A stretch of DNA of 64,000 bases from a virus, in the IMG/VR virus record IMGVR_UViG_3300032236_001530, positions 62,001 through 126,000 of that record; one strand, given 5' to 3'. The translations under genes were made by a program, and so were the position numbers. Below the pieces are notes generated by a model that saw only the letters and a list, made by a program, of their open reading frames with translations, had not been told where the DNA came from and did no database searches. Every line of letters begins with the position of its first letter. Position 1 is the first letter of the stretch. Shown here piece after piece: positions 8,605 through 15,185 of the stretch.

Positions 8605-9066
8605 ATGAAAAAACTTTTATTTACGCTATTATTTTTAGCACCATTTATTACTTTTGCTCAATTACAACAATCTTGTGTTCATGTGGATTCAGTTTACTCA
8701 ACTTGTAAAGCAAAAGATTTAGGCAGAAGAGACATTAGATTTGGTATTAAACAAATTGTAGATGATGAATTATCAAATAAGTATTGTTTATCAGATTCTG
8801 GTGAACCTCTAAGAGTTGAGATTTATTATTTTGGAACACCAAAAACAACATTAAGAATTGCTGGTATTGAGAAAACAGACCAATTAACGCAAGTAGGTGT
8901 TAGAATTTACTACAAAGGACAAAAATATGAAGGTATTGGTGAATCTGAAGTTGAGGTAAGAGCTGTCCTAATTGAATTAGTAGATGGTAAAGTACCATTT
9001 AGTCAAACAGCTGTTTCATCCGCTATAAAGAAAGGAATCATCGAATGTATATCAAAAATGCCTTAA
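8605..9066 (+). CDS. Short exported CsgG-fold-like protein
   Basis: 153 residues with a signal peptide ending TFAQ. Three cysteines are in the mature part. The C-terminal half (TDQLTQVGVRIYY through PFSQTAVSSAIKKGII) lines up by eye with the corresponding part of the CsgG-like protein at 3323 (TTQTTRLGLQVKF through FNQSTIGTTTKKAL). It may be a shortened paralogue, accessory to the same envelope complex. Its 3' end overlaps the next gene by 22 nt, so the two are probably translated together. The family call is by pattern only. Confidence 0.5.
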   Translation: MKKLLFTLLFLAPFITFAQLQQSCVHVDSVYSTCKAKDLGRRDIRFGIKQIVDDELSNKYCLSDSGEPLRVEIYYFGTPKTTLRIAGIEKTDQLTQVGVRIYYKGQKYEGIGESEVEVRAVLIELVDGKVPFSQTAVSSAIKKGIIECISKMP

Positions 9067-9497
9067 TACTTTTATTTATACTTCTATCTAGTAATTTATT
9101 TGCGCAAACTCAAATAGATGACGTTGGAGATGGTTGGAAATTAAAAGTAGACTCAGCTATCAATTTGATAAAAAAGACCAGCCCTGAGCATTATAAACAG
9201 GTTTCTGAGTATTGTAAACATGTTAGTTACTGGATGGGTGGATTTTCAACAACTCAAGATTCTGATATCGTTTTGATATCAACAAAAGATATGAAAATAG
9301 GCTCAGTTAATAACATAGCTTGTATATTAGTTCATGAGTCTCATCACTTGTATATTAAGAGTAAACATATAATACTAACCCCTAAAAAAGAAGAATTGGA
9401 ATGTTATATGTATGAATATGAGTTCATAAAGAAAGTAAACAACCCTGAAAACTGGCTGATTACACACATTATAAAAAATATTATTAATAATAAATAA
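9045..9497 (+). CDS. Secreted HExxH metallopeptidase-like protein
   Basis: 150 residues with an N-terminal signal peptide (cleavage near LFAQ). Residues about 98-102 read HESHH, matching the zincin HExxH motif, and a downstream EELECYMYEYE could supply the third ligand as in gluzincin-type enzymes. The protein is short for a protease, so it may be a minimal peptidase domain or an inactive relative. It overlaps the preceding gene by 22 nt and ends at a strong bidirectional terminator, making it the last gene of the exported-protein block. Confidence 0.5.
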   Translation: MYIKNALILLFILLSSNLFAQTQIDDVGDGWKLKVDSAINLIKKTSPEHYKQVSEYCKHVSYWMGGFSTTQDSDIVLISTKDMKIGSVNNIACILVHESHHLYIKSKHIILTPKKEELECYMYEYEFIKKVNNPENWLITHIIKNIINNK

Positions 9498-9526
9498 AAA
9501 ACCCACCAATTGGTGGGTTTCTTTTT
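9496..9526. terminator. Bidirectional rho-independent terminator
   Basis: The perfect palindrome ACCCACCAATTGGTGGGT (9501-9518) has an A-tract on its left and a T-tract on its right. It sits between convergent genes ending at 9497 and 9525. Confidence 0.9.
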
Positions 9527-9893
9527 ACTTAATACTCTCAAGTATATTCTTAATCTCTTCCAAGTGATACTTGTTACTTTTAACACTTTTCATTTTCTTT
9601 TCTAAGAAAAGGTTATTACTGATAACACACTTAGCATTGTTGTTATAATATTTGATATAAGAATCAATGTCAATTTTGCTAAGTTTGTAGTTAGAACTTC
9701 CTATCTTTTCAAGTTGGAAAAAGTCCTCGTTTATTTTAATTACTTTGAAATAAGTGAATTCATTGTAGTCATATTCGTGATAACTACCTTCAGCATTCCA
9801 CTTAAAAGTTGCCTTTGGTTTCACAAAAGTGTGTTGAGATGTTTTAGTTAAATAATTAACGATTTCTTGTTTGATTTGTTCTGCGTTTTTCAT
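9525..9893 (-). CDS. Hypothetical protein, 122 aa
   Basis: A 122-residue polar protein with no signal peptide or membrane segment. It starts MKNAEQIKQEIVNYL and is rich in Lys, Asn and Tyr. It is the last gene of a minus-strand operon running from about 11.69 kb, only 4 nt after the HD-domain gene. Family not recognised; position suggests a cytoplasmic early protein. Confidence 0.55.
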   Translation of the reverse strand: MKNAEQIKQEIVNYLTKTSQHTFVKPKATFKWNAEGSYHEYDYNEFTYFKVIKINEDFFQLEKIGSSNYKLSKIDIDSYIKYYNNNAKCVISNNLFLEKKMKSVKSNKYHLEEIKNILESIK

Positions 9894-9897
9894 AATA

Positions 9898-10449
9898 TTA
9901 ATTTTTATTTTTTAATTGATTTATAATTTGTTTACCTCTTTGGTTAATACATTTCCATTTAATCTTGAAAGAGGTTGAATCAAGACCACCGAACATTTGA
10001 GCATTTGAATGTAACTCGGCTAACCCCGTTAACAATAAGGTTAAGGCATAAGGATTCTGACAGAATTGATTAACACCATCAGATTTCAATAAATGAATAT
10101 CCATGTCGTGTAGGATCAATTCAGCAGCAACTGAATTATTAAATACTTGGTTAAATACTTTATAAGATACTTCCGCATGATTTGGGAAATGTCTTTTACC
10201 ATCTGCGTCAATTTCTAAGCAGAATGGTTTACCACAATCGTGATAAATTGTGTATAGTTCTAATGTTTCATCATCTGGTAAAGACGATAAAAGAAGGTCT
10301 TTATTTTCTAAGACCCAATCTGGTAAATTCCATTCATATTGTAATGGTGTACCATTTCTTAAATGATTAATAAGGTCAAATAAGTAGTTCTTAACTGAAG
10401 TACCGTGTTCTAAAACAGATTGACCTTTGGTCTGTTCGCATTCAGACAT
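9898..10449 (-). CDS. HD-domain phosphohydrolase-like protein
   Basis: 183 residues with an HD-type metal site: H in VLEHGTSV, HD in IYHDCGKPF, H in FPNHAEV and HD-x-D-x-H in ILHDMDIHLL. HD proteins usually hydrolyse phosphate esters or nucleotides; the substrate here is unknown. I give the start as ATG 10449. An in-frame extension upstream looks coding (ITKQELIQRM) and reaches another ATG at 10485, but that frame contains TAG at 10479-10477. The sequence TAGATTACA there is identical to the one at the start of the upstream PTH-like gene. The gene belongs to the same minus-strand operon. Confidence 0.65.
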   Translation of the reverse strand: MSECEQTKGQSVLEHGTSVKNYLFDLINHLRNGTPLQYEWNLPDWVLENKDLLLSSLPDDETLELYTIYHDCGKPFCLEIDADGKRHFPNHAEVSYKVFNQVFNNSVAAELILHDMDIHLLKSDGVNQFCQNPYALTLLLTGLAELHSNAQMFGGLDSTSFKIKWKCINQRGKQIINQLKNKN

Positions 10450-10489
10450 TCTCTGAATTAATTCTTGTTTTGTAATCTACAACATAGTT

Positions 10490-11182
10490 TTATTTTTTAA
10501 TTTTTGTTTTTAATTCTTTACATAAATGTGGATGTACCCACTTTTCATTTTGAATATTTACTTCTTCGGCTTTGCCTTCTTCAAGTAAATTATTAAATAA
10601 TTGATATCTATCATGATGTCTTATTCCAGTAGTTTGATCTTTTATTGACTTAATATTACCATCTTCCATCTGAATAAACAAAGTTCCTTTTTTGTACTTA
10701 AAAGTTGATTTTGTTCTTTCATAATAAATTTCACAATCATCTTTTACTTTCCAAGCTTTGATTTCATAAACTTTTGGATCTTTTGGTTTACCAGTTAGCA
10801 ACTGATCAATTTTATACTCTCTATATTGAGGTTCTGTCATCTTGTATAAAGGTGCTATTCTAAATTCATAGCCATCTCTATGACTTGGGTAGATTTTAGT
10901 AGCTGCATCTAAAGCAGCACTTCTACTAACATAGATTCTATGATTCCAATAAGTAGACCAAGAATACCACTCACCTCGTGTATCTTTATATCTAAATTCT
11001 AATGTCCAACCATATACTTGAACATCATTGGCTACAGATTGTACTTTGAGTATTTGACTATCAGCAATAGCGTATTCTTTACCATTTATAGTGTATCTCA
11101 TTATATCACTATTATAATGGTCTTTAGGTTTTTCAACTTTTGTTGTTTGTTTTTTCTTAAAAATATTAAATAACTTTTTCAT
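10490..11182 (-). CDS. Hypothetical protein, 230 aa
   Basis: A 230-residue soluble protein with a basic N-terminus (KKLFNIFKKK), several aromatic-rich stretches (GWTLEFRYKD, WYSWSTYWNH) and a Lys-rich end. The aromatic pattern suggests a beta-rich fold. No catalytic motif is evident and I do not recognise the family. Its ATG overlaps the 3' end of the PTH-like reading frame by 17 nt, indicating translational coupling inside the operon. Confidence 0.55.
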   Translation of the reverse strand: MKKLFNIFKKKQTTKVEKPKDHYNSDIMRYTINGKEYAIADSQILKVQSVANDVQVYGWTLEFRYKDTRGEWYSWSTYWNHRIYVSRSAALDAATKIYPSHRDGYEFRIAPLYKMTEPQYREYKIDQLLTGKPKDPKVYEIKAWKVKDDCEIYYERTKSTFKYKKGTLFIQMEDGNIKSIKDQTTGIRHHDRYQLFNNLLEEGKAEEVNIQNEKWVHPHLCKELKTKIKK

Positions 11183-11528
11183 TTTGATTTGTTTTATTTT
11201 TTAGAGCTAAAGGTAAATGTGATAAGCTCTTACGAATTTGTGGAGTACCATAAAGACACACTGAAGTAAACTCATCTACATCAGGTTCAAAGAACATAAC
11301 AGCGTCTGTTAGTTCTTTATACTTATGATAAAGTTTTTGTAATTCAAATTCATTTTTAACTGATAAACAGATAATAGAATTTGATTCATCTTTCCACTTG
11401 GAAAAAGTTTTTGAGAATTCAAAAGCAAAGTCAGCAATTGAATGGGTTGATTGTACTACTTGGTAACCATCTGAGATATCACTTCTTGTGATAACAATTA
11501 ATTTTGGTTCTGTAATCTAATTTTTCAT
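11166..11528 (-). CDS. Peptidyl-tRNA hydrolase 2 (PTH2)-like protein with in-frame TAG at codon 4
   Basis: The minus frame reads M-K-N-TAG-I-T-E-P-K-L-I-V-I-T-R and then stays open for 112 codons to TAA at 11168-11166. The translation fits the small phage and bacterial PTH2-like family: an opening strand KLIVITRSDISDGYQ, the helix VVQSTHSIADFAFEF, a strand SIICLSV, then FFEPDVDEFTSVCL and SLSHLPLAL. No in-frame ATG lies between the TAG (11519-11517) and the core, so expression needs readthrough of TAG, an ATT start at 11516, or a correction of the sequence. It lies behind a host-type promoter and a structured leader and overlaps the next gene by 17 nt. Confidence 0.6.
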
Positions 11529-11563
11529 AATATATTTTTTTGTTTTTTGTTTAAAATAAAAAT

Positions 11564-11637
11564 CCTCCATAATAAGTTCTAACCGAGTGCTCGCTCTCAT
11601 CAGCATTAGCTGGTTGGTTAGATTCCTATTAAGGAGG
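11564..11637 (-). ncRNA. Structured leader or attenuator upstream of the PTH-like operon
   Basis: On the minus strand a long imperfect stem closes this 74-nt element. CCTCC at its 5' end pairs with GGAGG at its 3' end, followed by TAATA and TCTAACC pairings. Inside are two small hairpins, CAGC-TAAT-GCTG and GAG/CTC, so the fold resembles a three-way junction. The sequence after it on the minus strand is ATTTTTATTTT, as in a terminator. It lies between the host-type promoter at 11694-11725 and the PTH-like gene. It could be an attenuator, a riboswitch-like leader or a small RNA; I recognise no known class. Confidence 0.55.
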
Positions 11638-11655
11638 TCTTTCTAAAAATTTATA

Positions 11656-11673
11656 TGTGCTAATCTACATCAT
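11656..11673 (-). other. Mini-ORF ATG-ATG-TAG-ATTA in the leader
   Basis: The minus strand reads ATG ATG TAG ATT AGC ACA from 11673, just after the promoter and before the structured element. TAG-ATTA directly after one or two codons recurs at 11519 and 10479 in the same operon. Whether it is translated is unknown. Confidence 0.4.
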
Positions 11674-11693
11674 TGTCTTGAATTATTATACTA

Positions 11694-11725
11694 CAAATAT
11701 ATATCAAAAGTTTTGTTCTTCCAAA
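11694..11725 (-). promoter_or_regulatory. Host-type (Bacteroidota sigma-A) promoter
   Basis: The minus strand carries TTTG (11725-11722), 20 nt, then TATATTTG (11701-11694), matching the Bacteroidota consensus TTTG/TAnnTTTG. Transcription would start near 11687 and run into the leader and the PTH/HD operon. Confidence 0.7.
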
Positions 11726-11731
11726 TATTTT

Positions 11732-11950
11732 TTAAACTAAATCTATAATTAAACTTCCAGGATTAAAATATTTCTCATTTGATTTGAATCCATATAGTTT
11801 ACAAGCATCGGTGACTATATTTTTCATTCTATCACTCATACCCGTTACAACTTCAACTTGTTGGATATTTTTTTGCATCGATTCCCAAAAGAAAACATCC
11901 AGCTTTCTTTCGACATCTTCGTGTTTTATTCCGTGTAAATCAAGTTTCAT
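11732..11950 (-). CDS. Small Smr-domain protein
   Basis: 72 residues that are essentially one Smr domain, the module found at the C-terminus of MutS2. The signature LDLHGIKHEDVERKL opens the protein, VEVVTGMS sits in the middle and NPGSLIIDL closes it. Free-standing Smr domains can nick or bind nucleic acids. It starts 1 nt after the end of the outer-membrane protein gene upstream and is probably co-transcribed with it. No extra domains are present. Confidence 0.75.
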   Translation of the reverse strand: MKLDLHGIKHEDVERKLDVFFWESMQKNIQQVEVVTGMSDRMKNIVTDACKLYGFKSNEKYFNPGSLIIDLV

Positions 11951-11951
11951 T

Positions 11952-12488
11952 TTATTTAACTTTAATTAAAGACTTTAGCTTAGTTGGTTTGAAAAATTTA
12001 ACAACTGAAAATCCCCAGAAACAAGGCGAAAAATGTGATGGTGCATTAACATCTGAATTAAAACTACTATAATAGTAATTACCAAAAAACACATTCATGT
12101 GTATCTTTTCAGTAACTTCATATTCAACACCAGAAGTCCATTCCAACATTAAACTAGGTATTGGACCAAATACATAACCAACACCTGGTGTTATTGTATT
12201 TGTAAATTTACCAACTTGAAATACATTTAAGTTAGGTCTAACCTCTAAATAAATATCATCAAGTGATTTATTAGCACAATTTGTTTTACCCAATGCAAGA
12301 CCAAGCGTAAAAACATCTTGGAATTGTCTACCAACTTCAATAGTTGGACTTAATTTTGTTCTAAATGAACCTAATTCATTTGTCAAACAAGGCGAAAATG
12401 AAACATATGTTTGAGCAGCAGCTTCGAGATTCTGAGCCTTAGATGTGTAGCTTACTAAAAGTAATAAAACAAGTATTAATTTTTTCAT
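11952..12488 (-). CDS. Exported outer-membrane beta-barrel-like protein
   Basis: 178 residues with a clear Sec signal peptide (LILVLLLLVSYTSKAQ). The mature part has alternating hydrophobic strands (TIEVGRQF, FTLGLALGKT, TPGVGYVFG, VEYEVTEKI, MNVFFGNYYYS), typical of a small eight-strand outer-membrane barrel. It would be placed in the host outer membrane during infection. Possible roles are receptor masking or envelope stabilisation, but nothing in the sequence decides. It lies downstream of two capsid-targeted protein genes on the same strand. Confidence 0.6.
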   Translation of the reverse strand: MKKLILVLLLLVSYTSKAQNLEAAAQTYVSFSPCLTNELGSFRTKLSPTIEVGRQFQDVFTLGLALGKTNCANKSLDDIYLEVRPNLNVFQVGKFTNTITPGVGYVFGPIPSLMLEWTSGVEYEVTEKIHMNVFFGNYYYSSFNSDVNAPSHFSPCFWGFSVVKFFKPTKLKSLIKVK

Positions 12489-12503
12489 GTTTATGATTAT
12501 TTT

Positions 12504-13505
12504 TTATAAATATTTAATTGAATTACTATAGCCGGTTAGTCCAACTTTGTTATACCCAGCCGAACCAACTTTATGAGCCATAAATCCACCAGAATCTAAT
12601 TCCAAATCTTTAACTATTTCATCAACAAAGAACTTAGGATCTTTACCTTCTTCATAGTATTTTGATATCTCATCTTCGTATTCATCAATTAAATGATTAA
12701 GTACAACAGGTCTTATATTATATTGTTCAAGTGAAGATATTATCTGATTTGTGTATTCTTGTATATCATTATATGATTCGTTTGTTGGGTAGACATTTCT
12801 ATTAAGAATAATATGAATATTTATATTTATATTTCTTGGTTCATTCCAAGGTTGACCTGACCCAGCTACTAAAAAAGTTATTGTTAAAAAACCGGATGTG
12901 TATTCTAAGTGATTAATTAATTTATGACAAGCATCTTCAGCGACTTCAACTATTTCTGACTCATATGCTTCTAAATCACCACCTGGTCTAAGAGTTGATA
13001 TGTGTTTTTGATAAACTTCATTCTTGTCAAAATTATATCTTAAATTAAGATTTCCTCTCCAAGTTTTTTCAACTTGTTTGAATAATGATATTCTCATTTC
13101 TTGAGATTTGAAATTACCAACATTATCATCATCAATATCATATTCTTCATCTGAACTATCAACTTTATATTCATTGATTTCAAATTCCATATCATACAAT
13201 TCTTGTAAGCACTCTTCTACTAAATTAGCTTCTTCATCATCTAATTTGGATTCTTCTACTTTAGTAATACCTTTAGCTGGTGCTAAAAATCTCATATCAG
13301 AAACTTCGTTTGGTTTACCTTTCTTAATTTTTTTACCCTTTTTATCAAATAAATAAAATGTTATATCACCTGATCCAGATGTTCCGGCTTGACCGGCAAA
13401 TGCACCTGGTTGAGCATTTGATACGGCTCCCATACCAGCAGTTGTTGCGGTAGCGGTAGCAGTACCATCTTCTAAAAATGCTTTATATCTTTTAAGGTGT
13501 TTCAT
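12504..13505 (-). CDS. Capsid-targeted (CTS) protein, 333 aa
   Basis: The N-terminus MKHLKRYKAFLEDG matches the recurring capsid-targeting-like motif with a cleavage-type F-L-E. A low-complexity Ala/Thr/Gly stretch follows (about residues 13-45), then a mixed alpha/beta region rich in acidic residues. No catalytic motif is recognised. A TTAATATATA box lies 5 nt upstream of the start. The likely role is an internal head protein, processed by the prohead protease during maturation; this rests on the N-terminal motif alone. Confidence 0.6.
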   Translation of the reverse strand: MKHLKRYKAFLEDGTATATATTAGMGAVSNAQPGAFAGQAGTSGSGDITFYLFDKKGKKIKKGKPNEVSDMRFLAPAKGITKVEESKLDDEEANLVEECLQELYDMEFEINEYKVDSSDEEYDIDDDNVGNFKSQEMRISLFKQVEKTWRGNLNLRYNFDKNEVYQKHISTLRPGGDLEAYESEIVEVAEDACHKLINHLEYTSGFLTITFLVAGSGQPWNEPRNININIHIILNRNVYPTNESYNDIQEYTNQIISSLEQYNIRPVVLNHLIDEYEDEISKYYEEGKDPKFFVDEIVKDLELDSGGFMAHKVGSAGYNKVGLTGYSNSIKYL

Positions 13506-13510
13506 TAGAT

Positions 13511-13520
13511 TATATATTAA
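13511..13520 (-). promoter_or_regulatory. Late-type box TTAATATATA, 5 nt from start
   Basis: On the minus strand TTAATATATA ends 5 nt before the ATG at 13505. The spacing would make the transcript nearly leaderless. Confidence 0.6.
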
Positions 13521-13765
13521 TATCCATCAACTAAAATATCTTCAGATTCTGTTGATTTACATTTAGGACAAGTTGGTTCACCATCTTCTTTCATGAAGTA
13601 ATATTCAACACCACAATTTAAACATCTATGTGGATAAGCTACCTTTTGAGGAATTGGTTCTGTTTTTGGATCTCTTGGTATTTCAGGATTGTTAAAAGCC
13701 CATGAAGAGCCTGCCCAAGAAGTTTGGAAATCATCACCCTCGTTGAATCTTTTTAGATATTTCAT
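13517..13765 (-). CDS. Capsid-targeted small zinc-ribbon protein
   Basis: 82 residues. The N-terminus MKYLKRFNEGDD carries the capsid-targeting-like motif ending F-N-E. The second half contains two C-x2-C pairs (CLNCGVEYY and CPKCKS) separated by about 18 residues, a rubredoxin-like zinc ribbon. It may bind nucleic acid inside the head or act in the cell after injection. Its late-type box is 4 nt upstream. The box of the following gene lies within the 3' end of this one. Confidence 0.65.
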   Translation of the reverse strand: MKYLKRFNEGDDFQTSWAGSSWAFNNPEIPRDPKTEPIPQKVAYPHRCLNCGVEYYFMKEDGEPTCPKCKSTESEDILVDGY

Positions 13766-13769
13766 AGGG

Positions 13770-13779
13770 TATATATTAA
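13770..13779 (-). promoter_or_regulatory. Late-type box TTAATATATA, 4 nt from start
   Basis: On the minus strand TTAATATATA ends 4 nt before the ATG at 13765. It lies just downstream of the terminator-like hairpin of the candidate RNA. Confidence 0.6.
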
Positions 13780-14047
13780 AACAAGAAAGACTGGTTTAGA
13801 ATCGTGTGAATCGAATCTTAGCCAGTCTTTTTTCTTGTGAAGTTCAGAAGTTCACATCTTCGTTCTTTCGTGTCATACACCTTTTAATTCGACCGTATCG
13901 ATATGACTGATACTAAGTCTACTGCGGGACCAACAGATTTATCATCCCCTAACCTCGGCAAAGTTTAGTCCGTTATTTGTCTGGATTGCCGTCCGTGACT
14001 TATTACGGAATATTTGTTGTTTTTGGTTTCGATATCATTACAATATC
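13775..14047 (-). ncRNA. Candidate structured non-coding RNA
   Basis: The interval between coding genes has no open frame of note and is visibly less AT-rich than its surroundings. On the minus strand it begins about 7 nt after a good host-type promoter. It ends in a hairpin (GACTGG 13789-13794 with CCAGTC 13822-13827, 13 of 16 positions paired) followed by TTTCTTGTTTT. Internal pairings include CCGT/ACGG, CGGCAA/TTGCCG, GACT/AGTC and GTGAA/TTCAC. I checked for tRNA, tmRNA, RNase P and 6S hallmarks and see none. Ends are approximate. Confidence 0.6.
13789..13827 (-). terminator. Terminator-like hairpin at the end of the candidate RNA
   Basis: A 16-bp imperfect stem (13 pairs) with a 7-nt loop is followed on the minus strand by TTTCTTGTTTT. 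The + strand side also has a T-tract, so it may act in both directions. Confidence 0.6.
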
Positions 14048-14053
14048 TTATTA

Positions 14054-14084
14054 CAAAGATACAACAAATATCTAAAACAACAAA
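14054..14084 (-). promoter_or_regulatory. Host-type promoter for the candidate RNA
   Basis: The minus strand reads TTTG (14084-14081), 19 nt, TATCTTTG (14061-14054). No coding gene follows for almost 290 nt, so the product is likely the structured RNA. Confidence 0.65.
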
Positions 14085-14336
14085 TTATTTTATAGATTTT
14101 TTAATTATTTCTGATTTCGCTTTAATATCATCAATTGAAACACCGATTAGTAAAAGTATTACAACTATAATAAATGATATACCAACTAAGCTTATTGCTA
14201 TTGCGAATGGTATCCAAAGAGGTGAAGTTACCCACAACCAAGACCAACTAATATTATTTGTTAGTTTAAGAACTAAGAAAACTATGAAAAGAACTGCTGA
14301 TAAACTCAGACCTGTTCCTGAATTTTTTGATGCCAT
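14085..14336 (-). CDS. Small two-helix membrane protein
   Basis: 83 residues with two hydrophobic helices at about 12-28 and 41-67, separated by NNISWSWLWVTSPLWIPF, and a Lys-rich cytoplasmic tail. The aromatic W-S-W-x-W-V-x-S-P-L-W motif is typical of small phage membrane proteins labelled transmembrane fragile-X-F-like. Function unknown. It follows another membrane protein gene 15 nt away on the same strand. Confidence 0.6.
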   Translation of the reverse strand: MASKNSGTGLSLSAVLFIVFLVLKLTNNISWSWLWVTSPLWIPFAIAISLVGISFIIVVILLLIGVSIDDIKAKSEIIKKSIK

Positions 14337-14351
14337 ATTATTATAAATATT

Positions 14352-14972
14352 TTAGTTTATACCAATTTTATTAAGTAAAGTTTCACGCCTTTGGGTTTTT
14401 GTTTGATATTTAGGACATCTATAAAGTTCTCTAAACCCTGATATTCTTAACTCAGTACATATACCATAATTTCTTGGCACTTGCCTATCTCTTTTTTCTA
14501 TTAATCTACCAAGTGCAAAGTAATAATAAATACCATTTTTTTCTTCACAATAAATTAGTGTTTCGAATGCGCTTTTCCAAGCATCTTCTAATTCCCAACC
14601 CATATCATCGTCATTCATACCAATAAGTGTTGCTATAACAACAAATATCAAGCATACACCAAATCCTATCCATAGTAAAACATTAGCATCAGAATAAGAA
14701 CTAATATAAATTTTACCATCTTTTACTGGCATTTCTTTAGAATCCCAAATATTCTCGTACTTTATTTGGGCTTCCGACAAGGTTCTACAAATATAGATGT
14801 AATTATTATCAATTTTTACTTGACCGACAACATTATAACTATCAACCGAGTTGGGTACGGTACCCGCTTTAAGAAAGAATACTATAGTGGCTATGAGGAA
14901 TAGTATCTTTACAACATTAGTTTTAATAACTTCCAATAAGAAAACAAGAGCAAACTTTAAATACTTTATCAT
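14352..14972 (-). CDS. Membrane protein, 206 aa
   Basis: 206 residues with hydrophobic segments at about 15-36 and 98-116 and a soluble region between them. A soluble C-terminal half has five cysteines and basic residues. The topology suggests a periplasmic loop of about 60 residues and a cytoplasmic tail. No known family is recognised. It pairs with the small membrane protein gene downstream. Confidence 0.55.
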   Translation of the reverse strand: MIKYLKFALVFLLEVIKTNVVKILFLIATIVFFLKAGTVPNSVDSYNVVGQVKIDNNYIYICRTLSEAQIKYENIWDSKEMPVKDGKIYISSYSDANVLLWIGFGVCLIFVVIATLIGMNDDDMGWELEDAWKSAFETLIYCEEKNGIYYYFALGRLIEKRDRQVPRNYGICTELRISGFRELYRCPKYQTKTQRRETLLNKIGIN

Positions 14973-14990
14973 TTTACAAATATAGAAAAA

Positions 14991-14998
14991 AATATATA
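14991..14998 (+). promoter_or_regulatory. Late-type box AATATATA, 4 nt from start
   Basis: AATATATA ends 4 nt before ATG 15003; the two preceding bases are AA instead of TT. Weaker match to the late-type consensus. Confidence 0.4.
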
Positions 14999-15002
14999 AA
15001 CT

Positions 15003-15185
15003 ATGGAAAATATTTTAACATTTGAATCATTTATTAATGAATCTTATAATAAACCAAGAGCTGGTGGTAAAAAACGTTGGTCTGTAAAATATAAAAAGTC
15101 AATTGACTGCTCACACCCCGCGGGTTTTAGCCAAAAGCAATATTGTAAGAGAAAACGTAAAGGTGGTGCTTATAAATCTAATTAA
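15003..15185 (+). CDS. Short basic capsid-targeted protein
   Basis: 60 residues. The N-terminal part ILTFESFINES is one of the cleanest copies of the capsid-targeting-like motif, with I-N-E as a likely prohead protease site. The remaining 45 residues are strongly basic and contain SIDCSHPAGFSQKQYC, a Cys/Pro/Gly pattern I associate with small phage proteins. A basic peptide packaged with DNA is plausible. The stop overlaps the end of the convergent rpiB gene by 4 nt. Confidence 0.7.
   Translation: MENILTFESFINESYNKPRAGGKKRWSVKYKKSIDCSHPAGFSQKQYCKRKRKGGAYKSN

Noticed and set aside
1-9497. Host chromosomal DNA misassembled next to phage
   Set aside because: The late-type box at 269 and the leader TTAACCACTATG recur at undoubted phage genes, and base composition does not change along the contig. 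Read-level checks would still be worthwhile.
11564-11637. Hammerhead ribozyme (CTGATGA on the minus strand)
   Set aside because: CTGATGAGAGC is present, but the required GAAA after stem II and the third stem do not fit; the sequence is GGTTAGAA instead.
11601-11640. tRNA-like segment (AGCTGGTTGGTTAGA on the + strand)
   Set aside because: It resembles a D-arm but no acceptor stem, anticodon arm or T-loop can be drawn around it.
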